Shown: positions 63,101-64,000 of the stretch, piece by piece | How positions within the stretch are numbered: position 1 is the first letter of the stretch | Layout: each line of letters opens with the position of its first letter | NCBI RefSeq assembly: GCF_036370855.1 | Contig: NC_088099.1 | Coordinates: forward strand, 17,699,501-17,763,500 | DNA: 64,000 nucleotides | Reading direction: 5' to 3' | From: Dromaius novaehollandiae | Taxonomy: Eukaryota; Chordata; Aves; Casuariiformes; Dromaiidae | Translations under genes and position numbers: made by a program | The notes under the pieces: generated by a model | The model's database searches: none | What the model was told of the DNA's origin: nothing | What the model saw: the letters and a program-made list of their open reading frames with translations, nothing else

Positions 63101-64000
63101 GATCTCTGTTTGTCAAAGAGATTTTCTGCTGGACATGGCTTGTCTTAGTCTCAGTTACTTAGTCTCTGGGCAGCTGCAGAAATGACTTGTATCACCCACA
63201 TTCTTCATATGGCTGCATCTGATTTTCTTGGACCAGGAATGGTGGAAAGGAAGCATATTTAAGGGGAATTCTGTGTAGGTATACCCCGAACAAAACACAG
63301 ACCTGTATGGTGAAAATACCTAGAAAAAGATGTGGTGGTTTCCAGATATGCAGTTATAAAGATTTTCTCTTGGGCAGTCCATCTGGTAACTCGCACCCTG
63401 TCACTCACTGAAACTGAGCTGAGGAGCGTGCAGGGAGGTGCTGAGGAGTATCGGACCCTCTGTACTTGTACAGCCGCATGCTGAGATACATCAGGGAACT
63501 GATCCTGGTCAAAATTAGACAACAAAAACAGTAGCTAGTTTTCAGCCAGCTCTGTTCTGGCCTCCTGAGCTGGTGTTTGCACCCAGGAGGCAGCTGGGCA
63601 AGTGGCTGGAGGTTTGGTGTCAGGCTGCCCCTTGGGCTCTAACATGGAGTTTTGCTGAGCTAAGGCGACTGAGTAACCAGACCCTAACTGGAGAGATGAT
63701 CCAACGTCTTTTATTCATGTGCTGCCATTTCCCAGTTCCTCATGACAGAACTCTCGGTTAAGGCAGCAGATCTAATAAAGAAAATGAATATTGACCTTCA
63801 TACAAAGTGTGTCCTTCACTCTCTGCCAAATCTCTTGGTCCTTAACTTAACTGATTAAACACCCTCACAGAAACAAAAATCAAGTTATCAGAAACCCAAG
63901 AAATCTCTGCGAGGGTCAGCTTGTCAGGATGCAAAGCACACGTGTGAGAAGTGAGGCTGAAGTCCCCATGGAGACGGCTCCTGCTGGAGTGCACATCTTC
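60150..64000. other. Right-hand end without recognisable genes
   Basis: No coding exon seen. A piece at 62405-62440 (GGGCCAGATTTATCACTTAC) faintly resembles an ancient amniote repeat. Confidence 0.6.
62484..62512. repeat. Tandem duplication, 13-bp unit
   Basis: AAAAGAAAGGTAT occurs twice in a row. Confidence 0.85.

Noticed and set aside
35800-64000. Lysozyme-like gene (LYZL2) or ZNF438 exons expected from human gene order
   Set aside because: No lysozyme motif or C2H2 zinc finger pattern was found on either strand. If present in this species they lie outside the window.
1-64000. CRISPR arrays, bacterial operons, intact retroviruses or LTR pairs
   Set aside because: No regularly spaced repeats, no long gag/pol-like frames and no paired LTRs were seen. 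The sequence is vertebrate nuclear DNA.

Overview
The window is vertebrate nuclear DNA, most likely from a bird or another sauropsid. Genes are split by GT-AG introns, promoters lie in CpG islands, and repeats are sparse and decayed (CR1-type LINE pieces, MIR/CORE-SINE pieces), with no Alu, L1 or B1/B2-like elements. Two genes are certain. MTPAP (mitochondrial poly(A) polymerase) is on the minus strand and MAP3K8 (Tpl2/COT kinase) is on the plus strand, head to head. I recall the same arrangement from human 10p11.

Bases 1-12,100 hold the first seven coding exons of MTPAP on the minus strand. The start codon is at 11964-11962 in a CpG island, and roughly the last 140 residues lie beyond base 1. 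Just upstream, at 12,100-13,130 on the plus strand, there are signs of a divergent two-exon transcript: a strong donor, a strong acceptor and a polyadenylation signal. Its two ends carry a 17-base inverted repeat.

Bases 14,040-15,040 are a second CpG island, the likely MAP3K8 promoter. It contains an 88-bp perfect palindrome at 14056-14143 and an ISRE-like motif at 14196-14206. A probable 5' UTR exon lies at 17690-17814. Seven coding exons run from 18823 to 34563 and join into a 465-residue kinase with every splice phase consistent. A polyadenylation signal is at 35760.

Bases 35,800-64,000 show no protein-coding exon that I can recognise. This part holds decayed repeats, simple repeats, one IRF-type motif cluster near 48.9 kb and two orphan CpG-rich patches at 58.0-58.6 and 59.2-59.45 kb. 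The two genes are neighbours but not a pathway: MTPAP adenylates mitochondrial RNAs, whereas MAP3K8 activates MEK/ERK downstream of innate immune receptors.
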